Shown piece by piece: positions 23,267 to 35,854 of a DNA stretch of 64,000 nucleotides; position 1 is the first letter of the stretch, and each line of letters starts with the position of its first letter. Under the pieces are notes generated by a model. It saw only the letters and a list, made by a program, of their open reading frames with translations, made no database searches and was not told where the DNA came from. This DNA is from Biomphalaria glabrata (taxonomy: Eukaryota > Mollusca > Gastropoda > Planorbidae). The translations under genes were made by a program, and so were the position numbers. The DNA lies in contig NC_074714.1 of NCBI RefSeq assembly GCF_947242115.1, forward strand, positions 38,016,323 through 38,080,322, given 5' to 3'.

Positions 23267-24786
23267 CCACTCTTGAGGGAGCATTTGCTTCGAACTAACC
23301 TTTGTTCCAGACAGAATACATACGTCTCCACAAATACAAAGTGAATTTATTACAATATTGGGGGATCACGATAAAAAACAAATCATACAGCAAGTAAAAC
23401 AAGCCTAATATTTCTCTATTATTTTTGACAGTACACCTGACATCTTAAAGCTGGATCAAACTTCCCAAATTTTACGGTACGTTGTCACGGATAATGACGG
23501 GGTGCAGGTTCGTGAGTCTTTTATTGACTTCATCGACACAAAGGACAAGCATGCTGTTGAAATTGCTGAGATGATTCTATAGAAACTGCGTTCGGATGGC
23601 TTAGACATAATGGACTGCAGGGGTCAAGAATATGATAATGCTGCGGTCATGAAAGGTCAAAACTACGGTGTCCAATAACGTATTCTAGAAGTCACTATTT
23701 ATTGCCTGCTCAAACTCATTAGAGTTTAACATTAACTCATTAACTAGCAGAGATGAAAATTCATCGATTGGATCTGAAGCAGGTGGATTATTAGTTGCTG
23801 TTCAGTGTTTTAATTTTCTCACCTATCTTGGATTTTGGGCTCCTGCGCAATTCTACCTCAAAAAACAAGGATTGTCTATTCGAGACTGCTCACTCAAACT
23901 AAAAACATTAGAGACATTTTTAAGTAGTAATCGAGAGGACATCGCTGAAGCCAGCATTACCTTTGCAGAAAGCGTGTGTTCAGATCTGAGAATCAATACA
24001 GAACCTCAAAAACGTATTGGCCATAAGAACAAGATGCCTGGTGAGATAAGTGACGACTCTGTACTTACACGCAAAGAAGAGCTACGAAGGGAAATTTATT
24101 CTACCTTGGACAGGATTGTTCAAGAAATAATCACCCGATTCGAGCAACTTCATGATGTAGCAGATAGATATGAATTTTTGTCGCCTTCCCAGCTATTAAA
24201 TCTTCAGGTCGAAATCAATCTCGATAGTATTCCTAGCGACATTGATAAAAACGAATTTCTGCTGGAGCGAAAGAGGCTTCAACGGTTTGTCACAGTTTCA
24301 TCAAAAGCCTTCGAACTTCCAAAAACAAGGACCTGTTGAGCTCTTGAATTTATTTTATAAATAAATATCAGCTAGATGATTCAGTCCCGAATATCGTCCT
24401 AGCTATTAAATCCTCAGGTCTAAATCAATCTCGATAGTACTCCTAGCGACATTGATAAAAACAAATTTCTGCTGGAGCGAAAGAGGCTTAACGGTTTGTC
24501 ACAGTTTCATCGGAAGCCTCCGAACTTCCAAAACAAGGACCTGTTGAGCTCTTGAATTTTATTAATAAATATCAGCTAGATGATTCAGTCCCGAATATCG
24601 TCATCATAATTCGCATATTTTTTACTATTGCAGTAAGCGTCTCTACATGCGAAGTTTTTGCAAACTTAAGCTGATCAAGAATTATTTGCGATAAACGATC
24701 ACTCACTAACATGGCCATTTTGTCCATTGAACAAGAGCTGGTGGAAAAAAATGGATTTCGATAAAATTATTGACTTTTGCCAGCAA
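23267..24786 (+). pseudogene. hAT transposase remnant, C-terminal two-thirds
   Basis: Recognisable transposase sequence from CSRQNTYVSTNTK through a target-like FSLF/TPDIL region, QILRYVVTDNDGVQVRESF, the DCRGQEYDNAA signature and a ZMYM1-like helical region with an open frame of 155 codons (23872-24339). About 205 bp of the 3' part is duplicated in tandem (about 24193-24395 and 24401-24605), which breaks the end of the gene. The final residues follow the short hAT C-terminal helix pattern. No working enzyme is expected. Confidence 0.8.
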
Positions 24787-26274
24787 GAAAGCGCTTAAAA
24801 TTCATTTGTAATATGTTTATGTAAAAGTGATTTTGAATTAACAATATTTGATTTATGAATACATAATATTTTGAACAGGTTTTGCAATTTTATTAATTAG
24901 TTAGTTTTTTTTTTCTTTTTTGGGGGGGTGGGGGGGGGCATCAAGATGAGGTACCGCACTAGGCATCATATACTCTAGCTACGCCACTGCTTTGCATTTA
25001 GATTGCTCATTTTTGTCACGCACTAAATTTGTTTTTATTGGCATGTGGCGGGACACTAAGATGTTCTTGAACCCGCCATCTCCCATTTAGCTCGAGCCTG
25101 TTACACAAGTCCTGGGTTGGATTCCCATACTAAATGAAATATAGATGTTAAATGTTTTCTTGGAGGTTCTTCGAGTACCTATTTAAATTATTCCGATATC
25201 GGATTCCAGCGGTGGTTGAGTTTGAAACCAATACGATGCCAATGACCATATATTCTCATCGTATGACCTCAAAACCATCCATTCGAAGTTTGTTTGTTTG
25301 TTTTCTAGCGGTGGTTGATTTTGAAACCAATGCGATGCAAATGCCCATACATTCTCATCGTATGGCCTCAAAACCTTCCATTCGAAGTTTGTTTGTTTTT
25401 TCTTAACTAGCGGTTGTTGATTTTGAAACCAATACGATGCAATGCCCACTCATTCACATCGTATGACCTTAAAACCATCCATTCGAATAACTTTTTTTTT
25501 GAAGTTAAGATCTTTACATTGGAATGTTTTGGCATTTAGATTGCTCATTTTTGTCACACACTAAATTTGTCTTATTGGCATGTGGGGGGACACCAAGATG
25601 TTCTTGAACCCGCCATCTCCCATTTAGCTCGAGCCTGTCACACAAGTCCTGGGTTGGATCCCCATACTAAATGAAATATAGATGTTAAATGTTTTCTTGG
25701 AGGTTCTTCGAGTACCTATTTAAATTATTCCGATATCGGATTCCAGCGGTGGTTGAGTTTGAAACCAATACGATGCCAATGACCATATATTCTCATCGTA
25801 TGACCTCAAAACCATCCATTCGAAGTTTGTTTGTTTGTTTTCTAGCGGTGGTTGATTTTGAAACCAATACGATGCCAATGCCCATACATTCTCATCGTAT
25901 GACCTCATAACCATCCATTCGAAGTTTGTTTGTGTGTTTGTTTTCTTGCGGTTGTTGATTTTGAAACCAATACGATGCCAATGCCCATACATTCTCATCG
26001 TATGACCTCAAAACCATCCATTCGAAGTTTGTTTGTTTGTTTTCTAGCGGTTGTTGATTTTGAAACCAATACGATTCAATGCCCACTCATTCACATCGTA
26101 TGACCTCAAAACCATCCATTCGAATAACTTTTTTTTTAAAGTTAAGATCTTTACATTGGAATGTCTTTTCATTTAGATTGCTCATTTTTGTCACACACTA
26201 AATTTTCTTATTGGCTGGTGGGGGACACGACGATGTTCTTGAACCCGGGCCCACGCTTACCTTGCTACGCCACT

Positions 26275-27552
26275 GTATATATATAATCTATCAACCTATT
26301 CGGGTGGTAGCCTATTAGCCCGAATTTTTATAGCCATCAGTACGTCCGCCTATGCATTCATTGGTTAACTGTTTAACATAATAGTTTGCATAAAATCTAA
26401 ATTTAATTACTAGGCATTCGATGGGATACTTAATTGGCCTTATCCTTGTTAGTCGTTGAGCATTCTAACCAAACTGTGGCCAGACACCTCATGCTGCTGA
26501 AGTATATCGTCAAAATACTTCCAGTTGCAAGCTTGCATTAGCCTTTTTTTTGCTAAGTTAGCCTACAGTAGCTATTGTCTGAATTCAAACTCGAGGTCTC
26601 GGATGACCGACGTGTCAGCTACTTATAAAAATATGTTTTATATTTTATATTCTGTTGTTAGTTTCACTTTTGTTTAATCAAACGATCTAATTCAAGAGCT
26701 ATATACCCTTAATTTGGTCATTTTCTATATAAAACATAAATTAATTAGCCTAATTGCGATTAGTTGATTAACTGACTGGTTAATTCTTTGTATTGATTCA
26801 TGTGTTGTCATCGACAAGGAATAATTGTGAAAAGTTTAAACTCTAATCAGGAATGGAAAGTGAGAGAAATTACTTGGACAAGGTTTGTACCAGACAGGAA
26901 GTTGATATAAAATAGGCCTACTGTCTTTTGTCTTGGAGTTATTTAAACCATCGCATATTAGCCGGGTTTTTTTTTTTTTTGTAATCCTACGTGTGAAAAC
27001 AAAAACTGTCTCGCACATCACGGCTACCATGGTCCCAATCTACCTTGATCACAAATGTCATCAGCTCGTCCAAAAAGAGCGTCACAAAGAAATTATTTCT
27101 ATTTCGCTCCCACAAGACAAATGCTTACTTGTGTCTGTTGTAATGACGTTATCACCTGAGAGAGATAAACCTACACAAATTTCATTGGTGTTTATGGGTT
27201 GTAGCAGACACACATTCGTTGACGAATTTGTTGTTTTTTGTCCGACTGCGGTCGGTCACGGACAAATTATCATCACTGTTCTCAAGTTTTGAGCGTTTAT
27301 CTGTTGACTTTACCTGTAGAATCAAGTTAAAACACTTTGGAGTACCAGATGTTGGAGTAACGTAACGAATGTCGGAGTAGCACCACAAGTAACCAACTGA
27401 ATGCTTACTTCTCAACTCTGCATTTTGTTCTTCGGACTGTGGTCAAGATAGTCCCCGTTTATTTAAAACTCTCCCCGCTTTCATCTCCTGCCGTCCAGTT
27501 GGAGATTTGGACTAGATCATAGTAATCCTTACTTCTGAAGAAACGTCTGAAA
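26275..27552. other. Spacer with a weak small frame
   Basis: AT-rich, with an R3 fragment at about 26740-26840 (plus). A frame of 87 codons at 27029-27292 (plus) starts in a strong Kozak context (CTACCATGG), but it has no recognised domain and no repeat-free support. I leave it uncalled. Confidence 0.35.
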
Positions 27553-27784
27553 CAGTGGCGTAGCATCCATGGTGCGAAGGGGTTCAATGAATCCGGGCCT
27601 ACGACTATTAGGGACCCAAAGCCGATTAAAACTACCTGCATTTGAATGTCTTTTTTTGGTGAATATACAGACTAATCAATTTATTCACTACACACTAAAT
27701 TTTTCTTATTTGAGGGGGGGGGGGGAGAAGAGTTCACCAACATATTCTTGAACCCGGGCCCACGAGTACCTTGCTACGCCACTG
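27553..27784. mobile_element. hAT MITE, 232 bp
   Basis: Inverted ends CAGTGGCGTAGCA and TGCTACGCCACTG. Flanks GTCTGAAA (27545-27552) and ACCTGAAA (27785-27792) match at 6 of 8. Its right end (AACCCGGGCCCACGAGTACC) closely matches the end of the array at 26274. The terminal repeat is shared with the larger hAT element at 20222, which may have mobilised it. Confidence 0.75.
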
Positions 27785-28792
27785 ACCTGAAACTCATTAA
27801 TTGCGAAACCTGCTTCTCAAAAATTGTCTACAATTTAAAACATTGTTTGCAAATTTAGCACGTAGGATCTGTCATACTTATAGGTCAAGGCAAGTCGCAA
27901 GAATGTGACCTCACATGATCAGCAGATTCACGTGCGTGACTTAGGTGAAAACAAAAAGGCGGGAAACTTAGAGCTATAGGCTGAAGATAAGCTTTAAGTG
28001 TGGGAGGAAGGTTAGAGAAGTTTTGGGAACGAGATTATAAAGAAAGTAGTGAAGTTTGGTTACTGGGTTGCAGTCAGGGTCAGAATTATGACCCAGAGAG
28101 TGAGATTTAAATGTCACTGTTTTTAAGTAAATAGGTGGTTAGCTTTATTTTATCATGACTAATATTATAGTATCCTGTATCTGCATTGTATTTATTTACA
28201 AGTTCGAGTTTAAAAGAATTAAACTCAAGAAACATTTTATCTACACTGTGTCCTTTTATTTCATCTTAGTAGTGTTAAATGTATCCTACCAGTGTCAGAG
28301 GAAGTGAGTAGGAGATTGAAGACAAGTGGAAAAACAAAACAATCTTAGAAACCATAACGCAAATTTTAGAAAGTAAAGAACAAAAAACAACAAAAGGGTG
28401 ACAAGCATTGATAGATTTAATTTATTTAATGTAATTAATATTAGACTGCAAGTAGTTTTTATTGAGAACAGAGTCCTTGTAAATAACTAATAAGGATCAA
28501 ACAAGCAGTCTTAGTCTTAAAGAAACAAATCCTCTGTTATTTAACTTCTAAAGTTACTGACATTTAACATCTGAATGCATTTTAATAGAGTTATTGCACA
28601 ATGGCAATATGTATATACATTTAAAAAGAAAAAGGTTTTAAAGAAGAAATACATTTAAAATCTTAATAATTTAACAAATAAGAGAAAAAAATTTGATAAG
28701 CTGAATATAATTCACTACAAATCTGTTTAATCAGAATTACAAAATATTGATAAAAACTTAACAAATATTGCCTATAATAAATATGTAAAATG
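27785..28792. other. Spacer 3' of kinase copy 3
   Basis: No exon recognised. An AATAAA on the minus strand at 28458-28463 could serve as the poly(A) signal of copy 3, giving a 3' UTR of about 370 nt. Confidence 0.35.
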
Positions 28793-28860
28793 CATTATAT
28801 ACTGTTTGATTTGACTATAAGCAGGTCATTATATACTGTTTGATTTGACTATCAGCAGGT
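28793..28860 (-). repeat. 34-bp tandem duplication over the stop codon of kinase copy 3
   Basis: 28793-28826 and 28827-28860 are the same 34 bp with one mismatch (ATAAGCAGGT versus ATCAGCAGGT). The inner copy encodes the last residues and the TAA stop; the outer copy repeats that ending in the 3' UTR. Confidence 0.9.
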
Positions 28861-31800
28861 GAAGGTCCATAACATTGGTACCAGTCAATCCTGTTACGAC
28901 ATGACAAGAACCATTGTCCACTAGTGAAAGTAATGTGTGAGTATCATTCCTATCCAAGTAATCAGCCGCATCTAGGCCAGATGTTTGAGCAAGAGAAAGG
29001 AACTCTGGACTGACTACTGCTCCGGCAGATGGTGTAGGCCCATCTTGCCCATCTGTTCCTGCTGACAGAAAAATGACCTTGACATGTGGGGGAAGAGGAC
29101 GAGATGCCATTTTCAATGCAAATGCTACAGCCATTTCTTGATTTCGACCACCTTTTCCTTCTCCTCTGACTGTGACAGTAGTTTCCCCGCCAGCCACAAT
29201 GCATATGCCACTTCTGCCAGAAGTCTTAGCCATGTTGACTATGTCAGAAATCTCTTGGATTTGAGCTTTTGTGAGAATATTCTTTTCTGTAGTTTTATAT
29301 TCAGTTTTAAGTAGACTTTCCAAATCATTCACAGTGCTGTTAGTAATGAATGCACCAGCAATAAATTTGCCTAGAACTGCAAACAGTTCTCCTACTTCCC
29401 TGGCTTCACCTTTAACCTCTGTACTAAGTATCAGGGGGAGTAACTCATAGTCTAAACTTTTGTCAAAAGCCACTTCACAGGCTATTTTATTGGTGCCTAC
29501 CAAAACATTTTGGACATGTGACCAATCGTGTGGCCTTGAATTTTCCTCCGTGGTTTGACTGACTGGTGAGCATGAGACGCTTGATGTCTGCTGCAACTTT
29601 CTTTGAATGACTTCATGCACACTCTGCGGCACTGCATCCTTGATGCCCAGTTCTGAAAACAGTTTGAGTACATCTTGTGGTGATGTGCAATCAGGAACTG
29701 TTGGTCCACTGGCAATAAAGTCTAGAGGGTCTCCAATAACATCTGACAATATGAGAGAAATGGTCTGAAAAATAAACATTTACATTTAGAGATAACAAAA
29801 AATTAATTATTCTGAGATTTGATGTCAGCTCTTTAGATTTAAAAAGATGAGATATTTAGTTTGGCTAGGAGTTAGGCCTCAATTTTTTTCATCTAAAATC
29901 TGGCCCATGTCATTTTTAAAAGTAACCAACCTTGGCAGGCCAAGCTAACTCGGCCAAACCACCACCCTTGAGTATGTCTATCTGTTTACGAACTGTGTTA
30001 AGATCAATGATAGTTGCTCCTGCTCGGGACATGAGTTTAGTTACTGTAAGCATGTCATCTAAGGTTACTGGTGGCTCAGGGGCAGGCAACAATGCAGAGC
30101 CTCCACCTACAAATGGAAAAGCAGCAAATTAAATCCAATTTCTTGACAATGTTTTTTTTTTAAAATATATATAAAGAAATATATACCACATCTATCAAAA
30201 GTCCATTATTGAAATAAGATCCAGCAATACTACAGGGTATATACTTATACAAATTGTAATTGTATCGATTAGTTTGGATCAGTCAGGTAATTCAATTTGT
30301 AATAGATCTTGGGATTCTAGACCAACAACAATAAATCTGTGCGATTAGAAATATTTTTACAAATTATTATTTTTAGCGCTAATTCATGCTTTTAGTTTTC
30401 TCAATACTCAATGTTCCTATCACTTACCTGGCTGGACCAGTTGGGGAGGGGGGAGAAAGAAAGGAATATCTGGGCAAATTTTTACCATACTCGCTTTTAA
30501 AAGCATTTACAAAAAAATTAAAGTTACTTTGAAGTGGCAACCTATAAAGGGGACTGATTCAGTCAAGTATTATTTATTTTCCTTGTTTGAGATACCAAAC
30601 AAAATAATTACCAATAGTTAATTAAAACTGACTGATTAATTTTAAAAAATTGATTCTTGTATTGTCAGTTAAAAGAAATAAGTGTGCAAAATTTCAGCTT
30701 GATCCGAGATAGGATGATGTAGAAATAATGTTACAAACTTTTTACCAGACAGACAGACAGAGTGAGTTGGTGTAAGCTTTTAATAATTCAGCACTATTAG
30801 TTTCCCCAACCAATGTTGCATTGAAACAGTGACGATGCTAGAATTTGTGAAACCAATTAATTTTTCTCAATAAAATATAAGTATATATATAGAAAGAGAT
30901 ATGCAAAGCTTTCCAAATTACTCAACATAGTAGAATAATAGAATTTTAGTTTAGCTTGAATTTTTTACCATTATCATCATGATATTAGATACATTTTCTC
31001 AAATTTAACTTCATAATTGTGTTCCAACCTGAGATGAGTACAATCAATATATCACCACCGCTCACTTGCATTGCTATTCTTTTTATTTCCATAGCTGCTT
31101 TATAAGCATTTTTATCAGGCAAATTCTGTGAAGCGCCCTCTATCACTTCAAATTTGCTTGAAGGTAACAGAAGCATGTCTCTGGAAACAAAAACTTTTTT
31201 TTTTAATTTACCATAAATAATCAAAAAAAAAATTTTTTAATTATCAAAATTCGACATATTATATTAAAAATTTATTATGAAACATTGTATAAACTTTTTT
31301 TTAAATGCCTCTTTAGGAAATTGAGCAAAAGAAAATTGGCATCACTATGAATTCCACTTTATGAAACACCCTGCAGGTCTTATTGCAAACTTCAAAGAAA
31401 TAGTGTAGGAGTTGTTTGTTTGTTTTACATGTTTTGAATGTAACTTCCAAGTTAAGCTTTCAAGACTTAAAAATCTGAAAATTATTAATATTTTTTTTTA
31501 TTCATCCAAAGAGTATTTTAAGAAAGTGCACATGAATACATCTCAATAAAAATGTATAGAATTAGGAATTTGTTGTCATTTGTAAATTATTGTTATATTT
31601 TCTTACTGTCTGAATGTTGCTTGTGTTCCTCAAGAAAAAGTTGTTTTTTTTACAAATGTATAAATAATTGCTATATCAACATCTTTTCAGCAATTAGTTT
31701 GTCTTGCAAAAGCTAGGAGAATTATTTGAGTTTATTCAAAGTAGAATATTCAAGTATCATAGACATGCCAAAGAGGATTAATCTACTCTTGGGCCATCTT

Positions 31801-33023
31801 GAAAATAAAAAAGAATTTTAAAATTCATGAGGTCTTGAATAAAATCTTGTGAATGACTTTCTTTTGTACTTACAAGCTGAGATAACCATTATACAAAGAA
31901 CACAATCTTATTACACAATCTAGTTCTCAAAACATTTGAGACAGTTGGTTCATTTAATTTATACAAGTAGTAATGGCTTTATAAATTTATGGAATTTCTA
32001 AACTTGTGATACTATTTGATGTATTATTCACATTGGATTTACTAATTAAAGTGGTTTTATTCTTGGGTTTGTTGTATGCTTGATTTCGAGTTTTCTTGTG
32101 TTTATGTGAGAACAATGGGATCAGCATGAAATTTATCAAAAAGATCTAGTCGATTGAGGAAAAAAAAAACAACCTAAGAAAAAAATATAACTAGAAAGTT
32201 CATTTATGCTCTCATTAATTAAAACTTTATCTGATTGTATATAAAGTAAACTCACTGTTTTCCAGCATTAAGCAAGGCTCTGGATATTCCTTGAGGTACA
32301 CTTAAAACACCAGTAACCATATGGTCTCCCAGTTTATCCTCAATGGCTCGAGCCATACCAATAACTGCTTTTCCAAATCCCACAACATAGAGGTTATTGT
32401 TAAGAATATATTCAATACCATCTACATGTAAAGTTGATTTTTTTGGATCATAGTTGAGTTTCTAAAAAAAGAAAAGGAAATTATGTGAAAAACAACAACA
32501 AAACACAACAACAACACATCAATGGGTCCAACTATTTTACTTCATATACAGAAAATAAACTTTGTTTTATATATACATGTTGCTTTCTTTTTGCTTAAAA
32601 ATTTTTTAAGACAAAGATAAAAGAGATTTGGCAAACAGACATGAAAAGACAGATAGTCTGTAAATTAAAAATAATTCACAATTTAAATGAGCTACTTACA
32701 TTCCATATCATCTGATGTGGAAGAACTGCATTTACAGCAGTCTGAAATATAGATCGAGCCTCCATCACCAACTGCATATTCAGGTCAACTGATGTTGACA
32801 ATACTTTGTCATTAAAAGTTGGCACTATCAGCCCAGTCTCTGTTGAAGAGCTCATCGTCTTGGAACTCATCATTCGACAAGTACTAAGTTTTAATTGATA
32901 CTTTATAAATGTCTGTTTCAGTTCACTGTAATCTTTATAAGCATTGAGATATAACTGCTTGCAACAATGTCCAAACTTGAATGAAACATTTTTAAAAGCA
33001 AAACAAGAGCTTGTGAGACTCAT
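28829..33023 (-). CDS. GLYCTK: D-glycerate 2-kinase, MOFRL class (copy 3, canonical)
   Basis: Five exons on the minus strand: 33023-32700, 32461-32256, 31180-31029, 30106-29931, 29764-28829. GT/AG borders and phases (0, 2, 1, 0) agree, giving 597 aa; the human enzyme is about 523. The family phosphorylates D-glycerate to 2-phosphoglycerate with ATP in serine and fructose breakdown. The N-terminus (1-50) is basic and Ser/Cys-rich and could target mitochondria. The DUF4147 domain holds [12 protein letters not shown] with Lys139 and [10 protein letters not shown]. The C-terminal MOFRL domain has [17 protein letters not shown] (Arg493) and [11 protein letters not shown] (520-530). All expected active-site motifs are present, so this copy should be active. 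Unlike its two neighbours it has an extra intron in the first coding region and none in the MOFRL part. The start is the first in-frame ATG; MMSS near residue 51 is an alternative. Confidence 0.93.
30541..30785 (+). repeat. R3 repeat in intron 3 of kinase copy 3
   Basis: Plus-strand R3 with AATTTCAGCTTGATCCGA and CCAGACAGACAGACAGAG. It lies in the intron between the SG- and GGS-encoding exons, the same intron that carries R3 in copy 2. Confidence 0.75.
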
Positions 33024-35854
33024 AAGGAGAATTAATGAAGAAATAAAAAACTGGGCATTGAAAATCTTTCATTGAGTGTCTATATAATTTGTAAAAAAGT
33101 CACAAAAGATTGTTCATCTTTACCATTCTAAACTTTGTTACAGTTGTAACAAAACATCTGATCTCAGCAGCAACCTGAAATATATGTTAAAACAAATACA
33201 AATTCCAATTATTTGAAAAAAAAAAAACATTTTAAAAATGTTCAGTTAAATAGAGTTTAATTTTATTGTTTTTTTAATAAATAAATGAAACAATGTCAAC
33301 ACAACTTTGTTTCAATGTAACTTAACCCAAATTACACTAAACTAATAGAGAAAAGTAAATATTTCTACACACTCATCTACCAAGTCCATTCACAATAATA
33401 AACAAAAGTAATATTCATTACATATGTCACAATACAAAATTAGATCAATTGTTTTCCTAATGGGATGTTAGGGACAAATACAAAAACAGACAAGAACTTT
33501 ACCTGTAATGTAAGATGCAAGTTTACTTACTGTAATCATGCAATCAATCTCAAAACCACATTGTTCACTATTTTTTCTTGTGTGCTAAACTTAAGATGTG
33601 TTCCTATTTAATGACGAGAGTTACCAGCCCTAATTCAATTGTAACAAACCCTGATTACCAAAAGTGTGTCAAGGTCATTTAGTTGAAGCAGTATCTCAAT
33701 GCTTAGTTACACATTTGCTTATCAGTATCAACAAGTTGAACATCAACACACATTAATATATACATTTATTTAGAACCAGATTCCCTGTAAAGACCAGCAA
33801 TTAGTTCTGCTGATTCTGTTTCAAGTGATTTATCCTACTAGTAATACTATATACAGGAATACACAATAAATTGCTTTCCTTTTTGACATATGAATAAGTG
33901 GCTTTTAGAAGTAATTGTTAATATAAAGAGCTAAGTGTACCTTTGAATAAATCTAAAGTTATAGGAAATTTTCATATGTGGAAACTGAATAACCACAATC
34001 CCATCTTCCCGCATACAAAATCTATAAAGCATGATTGCCTGAGATTTTATTCGATGCAGGATGGTAAAAACTTTACTTGCTGTCTTGCTTGTCACCTACC
34101 TGACATTGGCCAGTGTTTTTTTTTTCATGCAAAGAGTTGCACCAACATCTGGTAATAGCATTATGTATAACTATTAAATAATAGGAACTGCTGATTAAAT
34201 CTTAATCATACACCAGTTACATAGTTAATCCACATATGAACACATATAAAACTTATATATTTTTGTGTCATATTTATTTTTTATAGCCTTTCAAAAACAA
34301 CAATTTACATCTAAATGTCAGCCCACCCCCAAAAAAATTAATTATATTTAAAAAAAAAAAATATTTTCATTTAGTTACTATTCTTCTGTGTACACACTAC
34401 AAGATTTGTAAAGTCTTGTTTTAAAAATTCTGTATTTGTATGAAAAAAAAAGAGTTTGTATTTTTCATAGTGATAATAAAAAGTGTTAGCTTTCAAAAGA
34501 CAAAAAAAAAACCTATTCAACCAATTTTTAGTACACTTAAGAATATGATTTTCAATATAGCTTTTTGATTTTGAGATTTATACACGAGAAACAGATGAGC
34601 AGACAGACAAAACAAAACTACTAGTGGATTTTCCCCTTTCAAACTTAATACAAATTTTAAGACAATAGTGAACTCTTAACTAAAGACTCTAATAAACATA
34701 TGATAGAAGAAAGAACACTGAAAATCAGTAAAAGTTTTTGATTATTGTCTCAAAAATGTATTGGATTTTGCTGGCATTTTTTTTACAGATCCTTTTTACT
34801 ACACTTTTTTTTTTATTGCAAACAAACAATTTGTAACTGATAGTACTGGGTATATCTATTTTGATGCAATTCAAACGTATATTGGATAACAGGGACAAAT
34901 AAATGCTAGTTAAAAATATTTGTTATAAAAAAATACAATAGCAAACAAAACGATTTTTAAAATATACTAAAAAATAAGTTGAAATTATAACTGTAAAAAA
35001 ACAATAACAACAAAAAAGAAAATTGATTCATCTTTTGGTAAATGGAGACTTTGGAGATTCATTCTCACACACACACAAAAAAGACTTAGTTTGAAACTAT
35101 GTGAGTTTTTAAATTTAAAAATTCAATCTCAAAAGGTTTATATTCATTAACAATATAAATGAAATGTATGACTAAATATATATATATAATCTAACATGAG
35201 GGAAAAAATCTATTTGTTTTGTAAGCATTTATATACACTAAATTTTTCTTTTTTACAAATTAGAATTCAATATCAATGAATATTTTTGCAAATACAGTAA
35301 AAAAAAAAACCCAACTGTCTTAATATTTATATGATATTCTTCTTTAGAATAAAAAAAACAAAACAATCTTAGCAAAATAAAAAAAAATATATAGTGTTCA
35401 TGGTATCCCTCGGAACAAAGCACTTGTTTCTTCTGATAACTTAAGCTCAGCCCACAATGTGTAGACAACACAATGACTAAGCTTTTAAGTTTTTCATGAT
35501 TTATTATGGGCTCCACCCAATAAGGTGGCTTGGCAGATGTATTTAAAGCTTATGAGGTTGACATTCAGGCTTTGTCCTTTAAATACAAAAGACTAAATGA
35601 AAAAGGAAAAAACAAAAATAATTTAACAAATATACAAATACATTGCAAAGTCTTAAAATTACTCTAAAGAAAAAGAATTTTGTAGATTTAAGTTTAACTA
35701 TCACATTTATTCCCATCATAAAATAAAAAAGCAAATGGTTAAAAAATAATAATCAACAGAGTTATAGAAATTAATACAGCAGTACATAGACTAGAAAGAA
35801 AATAGAAAAATTATAGAAGAATAGCTTTATTTTATTTTGTTTTAAAGACTAGAG
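33024..35854. other. AT-rich spacer between kinase copies 2 and 3
   Basis: Should hold the promoter and 5' UTR of copy 3, but no TATA box or CCAAT box stands out. Poly-A and poly-T runs are frequent. No other gene recognised. Confidence 0.4.

Larger units (their letters stand above)
20222..24989 (+). mobile_element. hAT transposon (ZMYM1/DUF4371-type transposase), decayed
   Basis: The ends CAGTGGCGTAGCTA and TAGCTACGCCACTG are perfect inverted repeats. The perfect 8-bp target duplication CTTTGCAT flanks it (20214-20221 and 24990-24997). The transposase reads on the plus strand from about 21440. Its middle holds LDIMDCRGQEYDNAAVMKGQ, the signature of DUF4371/ZMYM1-like hAT transposases, and it runs through the open stretch 23872-24339 to SIEQELVEKNGF near 24727. 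The frame has stops and frameshifts (one stop precedes the signature, one follows it). Two later insertions lie inside it. Confidence 0.9.
19849..26274. repeat. Composite tandem array split by a hAT transposon
   Basis: Three large units each start with CCATCTCCCATTTAGCTCGA (19849, 25074, 25612). Each contains a sub-repeat of about 95 bp marked by TTGATTTTGAAACCAATACG and CCATCCATTCGAA. Sub-repeat number is 2, 3 and 4 in successive units. The first unit is interrupted by the hAT element at 20222-24989. The array ends at 26274 with TTGCTACGCCACTG, the right end of a hAT MITE like the one at 27553-27784, so the whole may be an expanded MITE. No matching left end was seen. Confidence 0.8.

Noticed and set aside
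25152-26086. Paired frames on both strands with repeated SKPSIRSLFV-like text
   Set aside because: They are the 95-bp sub-repeats of the array.
27029-27292. 87-codon plus-strand frame with a strong Kozak start
   Set aside because: No domain, homologue or splice context could be seen; one such frame is expected by chance in a window of this size.
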